Below the pieces are notes generated by a model. That model had not been told where the DNA came from. It saw only the letters and a program-made list of their open reading frames with translations, and did no database searches. Below are positions 22,413 to 33,164 of a stretch of DNA of 64,000 nt, one piece after another. The position numbers and the translations under genes are program-made. Position 1 is the stretch's first letter. Every line of letters begins with the position of its first letter. The stretch comes from Elymus sibiricus (lineage: Eukaryota > Streptophyta > Magnoliopsida > Poales > Poaceae), in the NCBI GenBank assembly GCA_039707655.1, contig CM077676.1, positions 238,470,866 through 238,534,865 of the forward strand, written 5' to 3'.

Positions 22413-24031
22413 AAGAGATGGATACTTCTGTTGACGTTGAAGGGATTGCGAAGAGCGCCGCCGAAGAGACCACCAGAGTCGCCGCAGAGGAGGCCGCCAA
22501 GGTGGCCATAGATGAGACCACCGAGGCCAGTGGTGACATTCCCGTCTCAGGAGAGACAAGTGCTGACATGGATGTAGATGCGGGAGCAGCCGACAACACC
22601 TTGCCGGCTACTGGTGACCAACCATCTACATCCACTGCTCCTCCGACAAGAGACTTCTTGATTCTCTTGGGCCAGCCACCTGAATCTGAAGCCCCCAGCT
22701 CATCTGGTGTTGGAAAGGACGTCCTCGAAAATGTGGATGGCGAGGTCGTCGTGCCCATGTCATGGAGCACCGAAGAGGTACGCACCACCAACGATGACGT
22801 TGCAGATCTTGCCTTCCTGAAGGCCATGGGTGATGGCTTCAAGGCCGTGCAAGAGCGCTACAGCAAGCGCTGGGAGAAGCTCCAAACCCGGCAAACCATC
22901 ATGGAGATGGCCGAGGAGAAGCTAAAGGAGAAGATCGAGGAGGCCAACAAGCTGTATGAGGACCGGATGTTGAGCATTAAGGAACATGAGGCCCAGCTTG
23001 CCGCTGCAAGAGAAGCCTTTATCCTTGAGCAAGCTGTTGCTGACATGGCCAGAGAAGAGGCCGACAAGATAGCTGCTGCAACCAATGCCAACTTGGTCGA
23101 ACGTAAGATTGCCCTCGACTCACATGAGGAGGATCTTGCTGCCAGAGAAGCAGATCTTGCCGCCAAGCTTCGCGCCAAGGATGAAGAAATCCAAACTCTC
23201 TTGGCCAAGCGCACCGAGGAACTGGAGCAGAAACACCAAGAAGCCCTTCAAGCTCAAGCCACAAAACATGCCGGCAAGCTCAAAGAGGCCCTTGATGCTG
23301 TTGATGATGTAGATGCCATCAAGGTCCAGCTTGAATCCAAGATCAAAGAGCTTGAAGCAGAGCTGGCTGCCAAGAACGAGGATATTGCTGTTCTCAAGGA
23401 GTCATCTCAGAAGGACACCCACACCTTGGCGGAACTCCAAACCTCACTGGCAACCAAAACCAAAGAGCTCCAAGCTACTGCAAACGGCAAAGAAGACCTA
23501 CTGTCTAGGCTCTCCGGCTCAGAGAAATCCCTTAACGACGCCACCGCCAAGACCCGGCTCCTAACCAAGGAGTTGGAGGAGATAAAGGTGCTTTTAACTG
23601 ACGCCGAAGAGAAGTTTGTGCAGCTATAGGACTCTGTGGCCATCTGGACCAGCCGGCTTGTTGATATAGCTGAGCGCATCACCAAGTAGCTGGCAGTCAT
23701 GGATATGGGAAGCTGGAGCTTCGAGCAGAGCTCCCACCAACTGGCAAGCGTGACACTAACTTTGTTCTTCGAGGGCCTCTTGACGGCATTGGATGCACAT
23801 CATAAGGGCCGCGCACAGAAGTTTGCTGATGAGGCGCGCATACTCGTGCGCAGTGCCTTCCTGAGGATCTTCATGAAAGTGGTGCACTTCAACCCTGGCA
23901 TTGATATCTCCATGATCCTCAAGAGGACTCCCGATAACGTCGACACCTCGGCTGCACGAGAACTTGTGACGCCCCTTGCCATTGAAATCGCCGAGAGATG
24001 TAGCCAGCGCCAAGGCCAACTTAGGAATTAA

Positions 24032-24150
24032 ACTTGTGCCTTTGTTCCGGCAGCTGTCATATAAAGACACAATTATCCTTAAGTTAGCTCTGTTTTGTTA
24101 TATGTATGATATAACTTTTATGCCTGAAATGAATGAATGTATGCGCTCAC
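24032..24150 (+). terminator. 3' flank of the left PF04195-like gene
   Basis: AT-rich sequence with TGAATGAATGTATG near 24130 resembles the 3' flank of the right copy (AATGAATGTATGC on its sense strand). It then changes abruptly to gag leader sequence after about 24150. This suggests the gene carried its own 3' end region. Confidence 0.4.
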
Positions 24151-24179
24151 GGGCCACTGCCACGTCAGCCCGCTGCTGG

Positions 24180-25640
24180 GCATGAACTGCGGCAGCAAGT
24201 TCACGATGGTGCTCCTACTGGCTCTGCCAGGAGTAGAGCGACGTCCCGTTCTTCGCTCCCAGCCATCTCAGCCACGGTAGCAGAGGCCATGGCGCGGGAG
24301 CAGATGCTGCTAAACATCCCGCCGGCACCTGAGAAGATGGATGAGTGGAGAACCACTATCCAGAGCCTCATCGGTTTTGCCGAGTCATGCAAGACGCAGC
24401 TGGCGGGACCATCACACCATCCAGAGATAGCGCCAGTAGCTCTAGCTGGCGGCCGTGCCAGAGATGTTGCGCCAACGGTGCAGTCCCCTCCACGGCAACA
24501 ACCAAGACAGCAGCGGCAAGATCACCGATCCGATGAGCCCAACAAAATGTCGATGGCGTCTTCGGATCCGCGAGACCGCCAAGACCAGCGCCAAGTGCTG
24601 CGTGACAGGCGGGTGGAGGACGCTCGCACCACCATTGAGCGGCGCCGGGAAGCGTGTCGTCAGTCTGACGTGCGCAACTGCCCAGTCGTTGATGAACCAG
24701 CGCCAGGGGGCTCTGGGTACTTGCCTTACAAGGTGGGGTGCCCAGCATTTACCCGTGAGCTGCGGCAAGTCCGCTGGCCGTCTTTCCAGGCCTTCAAGCC
24801 AGAGCTGCCGGAGAAGTACGACGACAAGCTCAACCCGGCAGAGTTTCTGGGCATTTACACGATTGTCGTTCAAGCTGCCGGAGGGCGAGACAAGAAGATC
24901 CTCGCAAACTACTTCCCATTGGCACTCAAGCCCAATGTGAGGACTTGGTTGATGAACCTGCCAGAGGGCTCCATCTCTTCGTGGTCCGATTTGTGCAACT
25001 AGTTTATTGGTGCGTACATTGGAGGCCACAAGCTTCCTGGTAAGCCTAGTGACTTGCACGTAATCCCGCAAAGAGACGGAGAGCCCCTCTGCAAATACAT
25101 TCAAAGATTCAGCCGTGTGCACCACAACATTCCAGACATTCATCCTGCAGCTGTCATCGCCGCGTTCCACACAAACGTGCGTAACCACAGAATGCGAGCA
25201 GAGATGAACATAGAACAGGTCAAGACCATCAATGAACTGTATGCCTTGGCGGATAAGTGTGCACGTGCTGAGGAGGGGAGGAGACTTCCCGGGGAAGATG
25301 CTGGAGCCGAAGTTGATTCTGAGGATGATGACGCATCAACCCCGAAGAAGAAAGGCCGTAAGCGCAATCGCAAGCGCAAGGGCAAGGCAGTGATGGCTAT
25401 GGAAGGTTCAGGAACGCCCGGCAAGAAATCCAAGACTGAAGATACCGGTAAGGAGATTGCCGTGTGTACCTGCGGTCACGAGGCTGCCGCTGGCGACAAA
25501 TCTGACAATACCAAAGGGCCATACTGCAAGATCCACCGCACCAAGGGCCATGATATCCAGGAGTACCGGCAAGTTGAGCAGCTTGCCGAAAAACAAATGC
25601 AAGAATATGAAAAGTGTGACAAGGAGAAGGGCCAAGATGG
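24180..25640 (+). pseudogene. Gag of the plus-strand Tat element
   Basis: The capsid-like part reads EKYDDKLNPAEFLGIYTIVV, ANYFPLALKPNVRTWLMNL, and after a TAG at about 25000 FIGAYIGGHKLPGKPSDLH and LCKYIQRFSRVHHNIPDI. These are typical retrotransposon Gag motifs. A knuckle-like motif CKIHRTKGHDIQEYRQ follows (25525-25570); the expected last Cys of the CX2HX4HX4C-type pattern is Tyr (25564-25566). The C-terminus is Lys/Arg-rich and then acidic. Gag would assemble particles, but this copy is broken. Confidence 0.82.
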
Positions 25641-25799
25641 TGCTAGTGGATCTAGAAAAAAGAACCGTGGTGGCCGTGGAGGCCGCCGTGGCAAGGGAAA
25701 GCAACAGAAAGAGAAACCGGCAAGAGGCCATGACAAGAAAGAAGGAGAAGAGGATGATGATGAGGACGAGGACGATGATGAGTCCAATGGGAATGAATT

Positions 25800-26680
25800 T
25801 CAGCAAGCTGTTGACGCCATGTGCATTGACGGAGCCGCATCTTTGCACTCCTCTCACCAGCAGCTCAAGAATTGGGCCCATGAGGTTAATGCGGCGGAAC
25901 CGGCAGTGGGAGCCCAAAAACCACTCAAGTGGTCTCACACGCCTATCATCTTTAACGCCGAGGACAATCCTGATTGCACAACTGCGTTCGGATGTTTACC
26001 GTTGCTGGTTTCACCAATGATTCGCAACCTCAAGGTGACAAAGATGTTAGTTGACAGTGGGGCTGGCTTAAATCTCATCTCACCAGAGGTGATCAAGAGG
26101 CTGCAAATCCCCGACGAGGATCTCAAGGAGACAAGACACTTTTCAGGGTGTTAATCCGAGGAGGACCAAACCGAAGGGCCAAATCACGCTGCCAGTAACA
26201 TTTGGCAGTGAGCTGAACTACCGGACGGAGAAAATTGTCTTCGACGTCGTCAAGATTCCATTGCCTTATAATGGAATTCTTGGTCGCCCAGCCCTAGCAA
26301 AATTCATGGCGGCATCCCATTACGCCTACAACACACTGAAGATGCCAGGGCCGATGAGCGTCATCACCATCCACTCCGATAAAAAGGATGCAGTCATCTA
26401 CATTGATAAGCTCTACCGGGAGGCAGCGGCAGCGTCCGCTGGCAAGGCTCTTTTCCTGCCGACAAAGCTCCCGCGGGAGGGAAGAAGAAGAAGAGCGACA
26501 AGACCTCTGACAAGTCTTCAGGGAAGTGCACTGCAGAGTGCAGCACGCCTGTTGAGGACGAGCCAGAGAGCTCTGTCGGCAAGAAACAGAAGACCAAAGC
26601 TACTGCACCTATGACAAAACAGGTTTCTGCAAAGGAGGATGGCACGGGAGGCACTTTCACCATAAGTGCCACCCATAATG
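25800..26680 (+). pseudogene. Protease region of the plus-strand Tat element
   Basis: The motif KMLVDSGAGLNLISPEVIKRL (Asp codon 26053-26055) keeps the retropepsin catalytic Asp. A frame change near 26150 separates it from VNPRRTKPKGQITLPVTFG and YNGILGRPALAKFMAASHYAY. A charged, low-complexity linker leads to RT and ends in a stop near 26688. It processes Gag-Pol in an intact element. Confidence 0.8.
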
Positions 26681-26689
26681 ATAAATAGG

Positions 26690-27890
26690 AAAGCGCGCTC
26701 GTCACCTTCCTGTGGTCGAATGTGGATGTGTTTGCATGGCAACTGTCTAACATTCCCAGTGTTCCTAGGGAAGTGATTAAGCACCACCTTGCCGTCTGTC
26801 CTAATGCAAGACCCATCAAGCAGAAGGCCAGGAAGCAAGCATTGGAACGCCAAGAGTTCATAGCTCAGGAAATACAAAAACTTGAAGTTGCCGGTTTAGT
26901 TAGAGGAGTCCTACATCCAACCTGGTTGCCTAATCCTATTGTAGTTTGCAAGTCAAATGGAAAATGGAGACTTTGTATTGATTTCACTGATATCAACAAA
27001 GCTTGTCCAAAGGATCCTTTTCCTTTGTCGTGGATCGATCAAATTGTGGACTCAACTACCGGCTGTGACTTGCTCTCTTTCCTTGACGCCTACTCTGGTT
27101 ATCATCAGATTTTCATGGCCAAGGAAGATGAGGAGAAGACGGCATTCATAACCCCATGTGGCACATACTGCTTTGTGCGTATGCCTTTCGGGCTAAAGAG
27201 TGCCGGATCAACATTTGCGAGAGTTGTGCAGATGGGATTTGGCCCACAGCTGCATAGAAATGTGGAAGCATATATGGATGATATAGTGGTTAAAACCAAG
27301 CACGCAAAAACCTTGATTCAAGACTTAGAAGAAACATTTGTAAATATGCGCAAGATCAATTTGAAGCTCAATCCCGAGAAGTGTGTGTTTGGCGTCCCAT
27401 CCGGCAAACTTCTTGGGTTCTTTATATCTCAACGTGGAATTTAAGCCAATCCCGACAAGATTAAGGCTATTGAGCAGATAGAACCACCCAGGACCGTCAA
27501 GGATGTGAGGCGTCTTGCTGGTTGAGTTGCCGCCTTAAGCAGATTCATTCCCAAGTCAGCTGAGCGCGCCTTGCCGTTTTTCAAAATTTTGAAAAAGGCA
27601 GGTCCTATGAAATGGACCCCCGAAGCGGAGGCCACACTCCAAGACTTGAAGAAATACTTGTCCTCTCCGCCAGTTCTAGTTGCGCCTAAGCCACAAGAGC
27701 CGTTGCTACTTTATTTAGCGGCAACCAATCAAGTGGTTAGTGTTGCACTAGTGGCGCAGAGGGAAGTTGACGATGAGGAAGCAGCAACCACAGAGCCTAG
27801 ACCCGACAAGCCAGAATCTTCTCCGGCAAGGTCAGGTGCCGAAAAAGCAGATCAAGTGCAGGCAAATGAAACAGAATAGCAGATTGTGCT
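26690..27890 (+). pseudogene. Reverse transcriptase of the plus-strand Tat element
   Basis: The open piece 26722-27444 has HHLAVCPNARPIKQKARK, SNGKWRLCIDFTDINKAC, LLSFLDAYSGYHQI, MPFGLKSAGSTFARV, the active-site YMDD (27271-27282) and KCVFGVPSGKLLGFFIS. A TAA follows RGI, where GIEANP is usual. A TGA follows RRLAG, and a TAG follows NETE near 27879. The connection domain (FFKILKKAGPMKWTPEAEATL, LLLYLAATNQVVSVALV) is in frame at 27571-27879. The core is almost complete but interrupted. Confidence 0.88.
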
Positions 27891-28751
27891 GAAGAAGAAA
27901 GTGGTGCAGCGCCCAGTTTATTTTGTCAACTCTCTTCTGCAGGGGGCTAGGTCAAGATATTCTGGTGTGCAGAAATTGCTTTTTGGCCTTCTCATGGCCT
28001 CAAGGAAGCTGTGTCACTACTTCCAAGCACATGAGATTACCGTCGTCACTCGCTTTCCACTACAGCGCATCTTGAGAAATCCAGAAGCCACCGGCAGGAT
28101 AGTGGAGTGGGCGTTGGAACTGTCAAGCTTTGATTTGAAGTTTGAAAGCACTTCAACAATTCAGAGTAGAGCCTTGGCAGAATTCATTGCAGAATGGACA
28201 CCAACGAAAGATGAAGAAAAACTAGAGACAAGCCTCCCCGACAAGGAAACAGCAGAAGAATGGATCATGTACTTTGATGGTGCTTTCTCGTTGCAAGGCG
28301 CCGGTGCTGGCGTGCTACTTGTCGCACCCACCGGAGAGCACCTCAAGTATGTAATTCAAATGCATTTCCCCAAGGAGCAGGCCACTAACAACTCTGCTGA
28401 GTATGAAGGATTGCTTGCCGGACTCCGCATTGCAATCGATCTAGGTATCAGGAAACTGATGACTCGCAGCTTGTTGTGAGGCAAGTGAATAAATATTACT
28501 AGAGCCCTTTGATGGAAGCATATGTTGATGAAGTGAGGAAGTTGGAGGAGCACTTTGACAGTTTGCAGCTTGAGCATGTCCCCCGTGCCCAAAATGAAGT
28601 TGTAGATCACTTGTCGAAGCTTGCCGCTGAAAGGATCCCTGTGGAACCAGGAACTTTTGTGCTACAACTGACTCATCCATCTGTTACACCATCAATGAGG
28701 CCGTCAAAAAGGAGAAAATCAAATTTTTGTGGTTACTTCTCGGCAGAGCTA
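27890..28751 (+). pseudogene. RNase H of the plus-strand Tat element, cut by the Athila insertion
   Basis: Begins RPVYFVNSLLQGARSRYSGV, with the RNase H motifs YFDGAFSLQGAGAGVLL (first Asp), NNSAEYEGLLAGL (Glu) and HVPRAQNEVVDHLSKLA (last Asp). A frameshift near 28460 separates the GDSQLVV-like strand, and a TAG lies near 28500. The frame ends where the nested element starts. The stretch after the insertion at 37016 continues the linker. Confidence 0.82.
28747..28751. repeat. Left target-site duplication of the Athila element (AGCTA)
   Basis: AGCTA directly precedes the LTR start TGCTACTTG, and the same five bases follow the other LTR at 37011-37015. Confidence 0.92.
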
Positions 28752-30289
28752 TGCTACTTGTAGACTGCATTGGTATTTCCCCGAAGAGGAGAGGATGATG
28801 CAGTATAGTAGAGATAAGTATTTCCCTTAGTTAAGAACCAAGGTTATCAATCCAGTAGGAGAACCAAGCAAAATTCCGTTAAGCGCACCTGCACACACAA
28901 GAGCAAACACTTGCACCCAACGCAAATAAGAGGGTTGTCAATCCTCTTAGCGGTTATTTGCAAGGATTAAATCTTATAGAGGTAAATAGATAAACTAAAA
29001 TACTAATTAAAATAAAAGTACATAAATTGCAGCAAGGTATTTTTAGGTTTTTTATATATGATAAAGTAGACCGGGGGGCATAGTTTTCACTAGAGGCTTC
29101 TCTCTCGAACACATAGCATACGGTGGGTAAACAAATTACTGTTGGGCAATTGATAGAAAAGAAAAATAATTATGACGGATTCATGGCAATGATCATGTAT
29201 ATAGGCATCACGTCCGAGACAAGTAGACCGACTCCTGCCTGCATCTACTACTATTACTCCACCCATCGACCGCTATCCAGCATGCATCTAGGGTATTAAG
29301 TATGAAACAGAGTAACGCCTTAAGCAAGATGACATGATGTAGACAAAGTAAACTCAAGCAATATGATTAAACCCCATCTTTTTATCCTTAATGGCAACAA
29401 TACAAATAGGTGTCATGTCCCTTTCTTTCACTGGGATTGAGCACTGCAAGATTGAACCCATCACAAAGCACCTCTCCCAATGCAAGACAAATCAATCTAG
29501 TAGGCCAAACCAAATCGACAGATCAGAGAGAAATACAAAGCTATAATAATCATGCATAAAAGAGTTCAGAGAAGACTCAAATATTTCTCATGAATAATCT
29601 GATCATAAACTCACAATTCATCGGATCCCAACAAACACACCGCAAAAGAAGATTACATCGGATAGAACTCCAAGAACATCGAGGAGAACATGGTATTGAA
29701 GATCAAAGGGAGAGAAGAAGCCATCTAGCTACTAGCTATGGACCTGTAGGTCTATGGTAAACTACTCACACATCATCGGAAGGGCAGCAAGGTTGATGAA
29801 GAAGCCCTCCGTGATCGATTCCCCCTCCGGCAGAGTAACGGAAAAGGCCTCCAGATGGGATCGCGGAAGAAGAGAGGCTTGCGGCGGCGGAAAGATTTTA
29901 TCTTCTGTCTCTCTGGTATATTGGAAATATTTGGGAATTAGATCAGGAGGGGCAACGAGGGGCCTACAAGCCTGGGGGGCGCGCCCTACCCCCCTGGGCG
30001 CGCCCTCCAGGCTTGTCGCCTCCTCGTGGCCCTTCTGGTCTTCTCCCGAAGCTTCGTGGGTCTCTTCTGGTCCAGAAAAAATTAATCCAAAGTTTTTTTC
30101 TCGTTTGGACACTTTATGATAATGATTTTCTGAAAAGGCAAAAACAAGCAGAAAACAGCAACTGGCACTAGGCACTGAGTTAATAGGTTAGTCCCAAAAA
30201 ATGGTATATAATGGCATATAAAACATCCAAGATTGATACTATAATAGCATGGAACAATGAAAAATTATAGATACGTTGGAGACATATCA
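28752..30289 (-). repeat. 3' LTR of the Athila element (1,538 bp)
   Basis: Plus-strand termini are TGCTACTTG and CATATCA. A polypurine-like TAAGCTTGGGGATGC on the minus strand abuts it at 30291-30305. Reading frames inside (for example 29754-30175) match those in the other LTR and are not genes. Confidence 0.93.
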
Positions 30290-33164
30290 AGCATCCCCAA
30301 GCTTAATTCCTGCTCGTCCTTGAGTAGGTAAATGATAAAAACAGAATTTTTGATGTGGAATGCTACCTATCATGTTTCATCATGTAATCTTTCTCTTATG
30401 GTATGAATAATAAGATCCGAATGATTCAAAGCAATAGTCTATAATTTGATATAAAGACATCAATACTCATGCATACTAATAAACAATCATGTCTTTCAAA
30501 ATAAAAATGCTAAAGAACGTTATCCCTACAAAATCATATAATCATGTCATGCTCCATCTTCTTAACACAAAGTATTTATCATGAACAACCCCAGTTTTAG
30601 CCAAGAAATTGGTTCATACTTTTTAACGCGCTTCAGCTTTTTCAACCCCCACGCAATACATGAGCGCAAGCCATGGATATAGCACTATGGGTGGAATAGA
30701 GTGTGGTGGTAGAGATAAATAAGAGAAGTCAAAAATAAGAAGATAGTCTCACACCGACGAGGCTAATCAACGAGCTATGGAGATGCCCATCAATTGATGT
30801 CGATGCGAGGAGTAGGGATTGTCATGCAACGGATGCACTAAGAGCTATAAGTGTATGAAAGCTCAACATGAAAACTAAGTGGGTGTGCATCCAACTTGCT
30901 TGCTCATGAAGACCTTGGGCATTTGAGGAAGCCCATCATCGGAATATACAAGCCAAGTTCTATAATGAAAATTCCCACTAGTATACGAAAGTGAAGAAAT
31001 AGGAGACTCTATATGAACAACATGGTGCTACTTTGAAGCACAAGTGTGGAAAAAGGATAGTAACATTGCCCCTTCTCTCTTTTTCTCTCATTTTTTTCAT
31101 GGCTCTTTTTGGCCTCTCTTTTTTTCTTTTTTTCTTTTTTTTTATTTTTCGTCCGGAGTCTCATCCCAACTTGTGGGGGAATCATGGTCTCCATCATCCT
31201 TTCCTCACTGGGACAATGCTCTAATAATGATGATCATCACACTTTTATTTACTTACAACTCAATATTACAACTCGATACTAGAACAAAAATATGACTCCA
31301 TATGAATGCCTCTGGTAGTGTACCAGGATGTGCAATGATGCTAGCGTAACATGTATAAAAATGATGAACGGTGGCTGAGCCACAAATACTATGTCAGCTA
31401 TATGATCATGCAAAGCAATATGACAATGACGATGTGTGTCATAAAAACGAAACGGTGGAAGTTGCATGGCAATATATCTCGGAATGGCTATGGAAATGCC
31501 ATGATAGGTTGGTATGGTGGCTGTTTTGAGGAAGATATAAGGAGGCTTATGTGTGATAGAGCGTATCATATCATGGGGTTTGGATGCACCGGCGAAGTTT
31601 GCACCAACTCTCAATGTGAGAAAGGGCAATGCACGGTACCGAAGAGGCTAGCAAATTGCGGAAGGGTGAGAGTGCGTATAATCCATGGACTCACATTAGT
31701 CATAAAGAACTCACATACTTATTGCGAAAGTTTATTAGCCCTCGAAGCAAAGTACTACTATGCATGCCCCTAGGGGGGAGGTTGGTAGGAGTTAACCATC
31801 GTGCACCCCCGACCGCCACACAAAGGAAGACAATCAAGAATAAATCGTGCTCCAACTTCTTAGCATAATGACAGACCATACGTGCATGCTTCGGGAATCA
31901 CAAACCTTAACACCAATATTCTTACTAAACCACAATTATCTACTAGCACCTCCCACATATTACCATCTTAATATCGCAAAACTATTGCAAGGAATCAAAC
32001 TTATCATATTCAGTGATCTACATGAAAGTTTTTATTATATCCCTCTTGAATACCTATCATATCAGAACCAAATTCATAACCCATGCATATTACCATTGCT
32101 ATTCATTAGAATCTCAAAAATATATAAGTGAATCATAAGAGTGCAACTATTTCTTTAAAATATAACCACCGTCGTGCTCTAAAAGATATAAGTGAAGCAC
32201 TAGAGCAACTGCCTAGCTCAAAAGATATAAGTGAAGCACATAGAGTATTCTAATAAATCATGAATAATGTGTGCCCCTCTCAAAAAGGTGTGTTCAAAAA
32301 AGATGATTGTGACAAACTAAAAAGTAAACAAACTATATCACAGGACGCTCCAAGTAAAACACATATCATGTGATGAATAAAAATATAGCTCCAAGTGAGT
32401 TGCCGATAGATTGTAGACGAAAGAGGGGATGCCTTCCGGGGCATCCCCAAGCTTAGACGCTTGAGTCTTCCTTGAATATTACCTTGGGTGCCTTGGGCAT
32501 CCCCAAGCTTAGGCTCTTGCCGCTCCTTATTCCTTTGTCCATCATAGTCTCACCCAAAACTTGAAAACTTCAGCACACAAAACTCAACAGAAACCTCGTG
32601 AGATCCGTTAGTATAACAAACAAATCTTAAAATTTAGGTACTGTTACAAATTGATTCATATTTAATATTGGCATAATGCTACTGTACTCCAACTTCTCCA
32701 TGACTCATACCCCCCAATACGATCCATAGATTCATCAAAATAAGCAAACTATGCAACAAAAACAGAATCTGTCTAAAACAGAATAGTCTGTAAAGATCTG
32801 AATTAACGTCATACTTCTGTTACTCCAAAAATTCTGAAAAATTAGGACAACGTGGGAAATTCATATATAAATACTGTGTAAAAAATTCAGAATTTTATCA
32901 CGCTCCAGAAAAAAATCAAATTCCAGCACTGGACGCAAAAGTTTCTGTTTTCCAACAGCACCAATCATACTATCTTCCAAATCATCCCAAAGGCATTAGT
33001 TGGCACAAACACTAATTAAAAGATAAAAATACAATCATAATAGAGGCTATAATTGTGTAAACACTCAAGAACAAAAAGTAAAAGCAAAAATTTAGTTTAT
33101 TCATTGGGCTGCCTCCCAACAAGCGCTATTGTTTTATGCCCCTAGCTAGGCATAATGCATAGTT
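30290..33164 (-). other. Non-coding internal part of the Athila element, pol missing
   Basis: This stretch lies between the gag stop and the 3' LTR. I see no RT, RNase H, integrase or envelope-like domain in any frame. It has a poly-T/CT-rich tract (31078-31150), a 20-base repeat AAAAGATATAAGTGAAGCAC at 32181-32200 and 32220-32239, and three copies of GCATCCCCAAGCTTA (30291, about 32443 and about 32499). It represents the leader/trailer remains after loss of pol. Confidence 0.7.
30291..30305 (-). other. Polypurine tract region of the Athila element
   Basis: The minus strand reads TAAGCTTGGGGATGC immediately before the 3' LTR. Its purine core AAGCTTGGGGA is the expected plus-strand primer position. 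Confidence 0.6.

Larger units (their letters stand above)
20213..24031 (+). pseudogene. Left Transposase_28-like (PF04195) coiled-coil gene, intron-bearing, degenerate
   Basis: The ATG at 20213 opens MDPKKTDPDAEKRK and leads into RENVVFPPAL, then after a frame change FYCGLCPPFSDFFKEVMHSY and LLDFAPHAIT. This is the 'putative gypsy-type transposon' domain known from plant Tat elements. Further N-domain sequence runs to about 21290, then a low-complexity acidic/Ala segment. A 421-codon open piece (22364-23629) is mostly coiled coil (EKLKEKIEEANKLYEDRM). The tail is TLFFEGLLTALD...GQLRN ending at 24031. Two introns fit the consensus and the other copy: 21823-21909 (GTAAGT...TAG) and 22293-22412 (GTAATC...CAG), the latter joining codons in phase. 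Several stops (many TAG) and frameshifts make it dead. Its reading direction matches the adjacent gag-pol, unlike the usual antisense placement. Function unknown. Confidence 0.75.

Noticed and set aside
29754..30175. Two overlapping frames of over 120 codons
   Set aside because: They occur in the same place in both Athila LTRs (also 36451-36872) and have no protein similarity; they are LTR sequence.
31078..31150. A poly-T/CT tract as a LINE or SINE tail
   Set aside because: It lies within the Athila internal region with no adjoining retroposon features or duplications.
30290..33164. A hidden pol or envelope gene in the Athila internal region
   Set aside because: No RT, RNase H, integrase or transmembrane-type frame was found in any of six frames.
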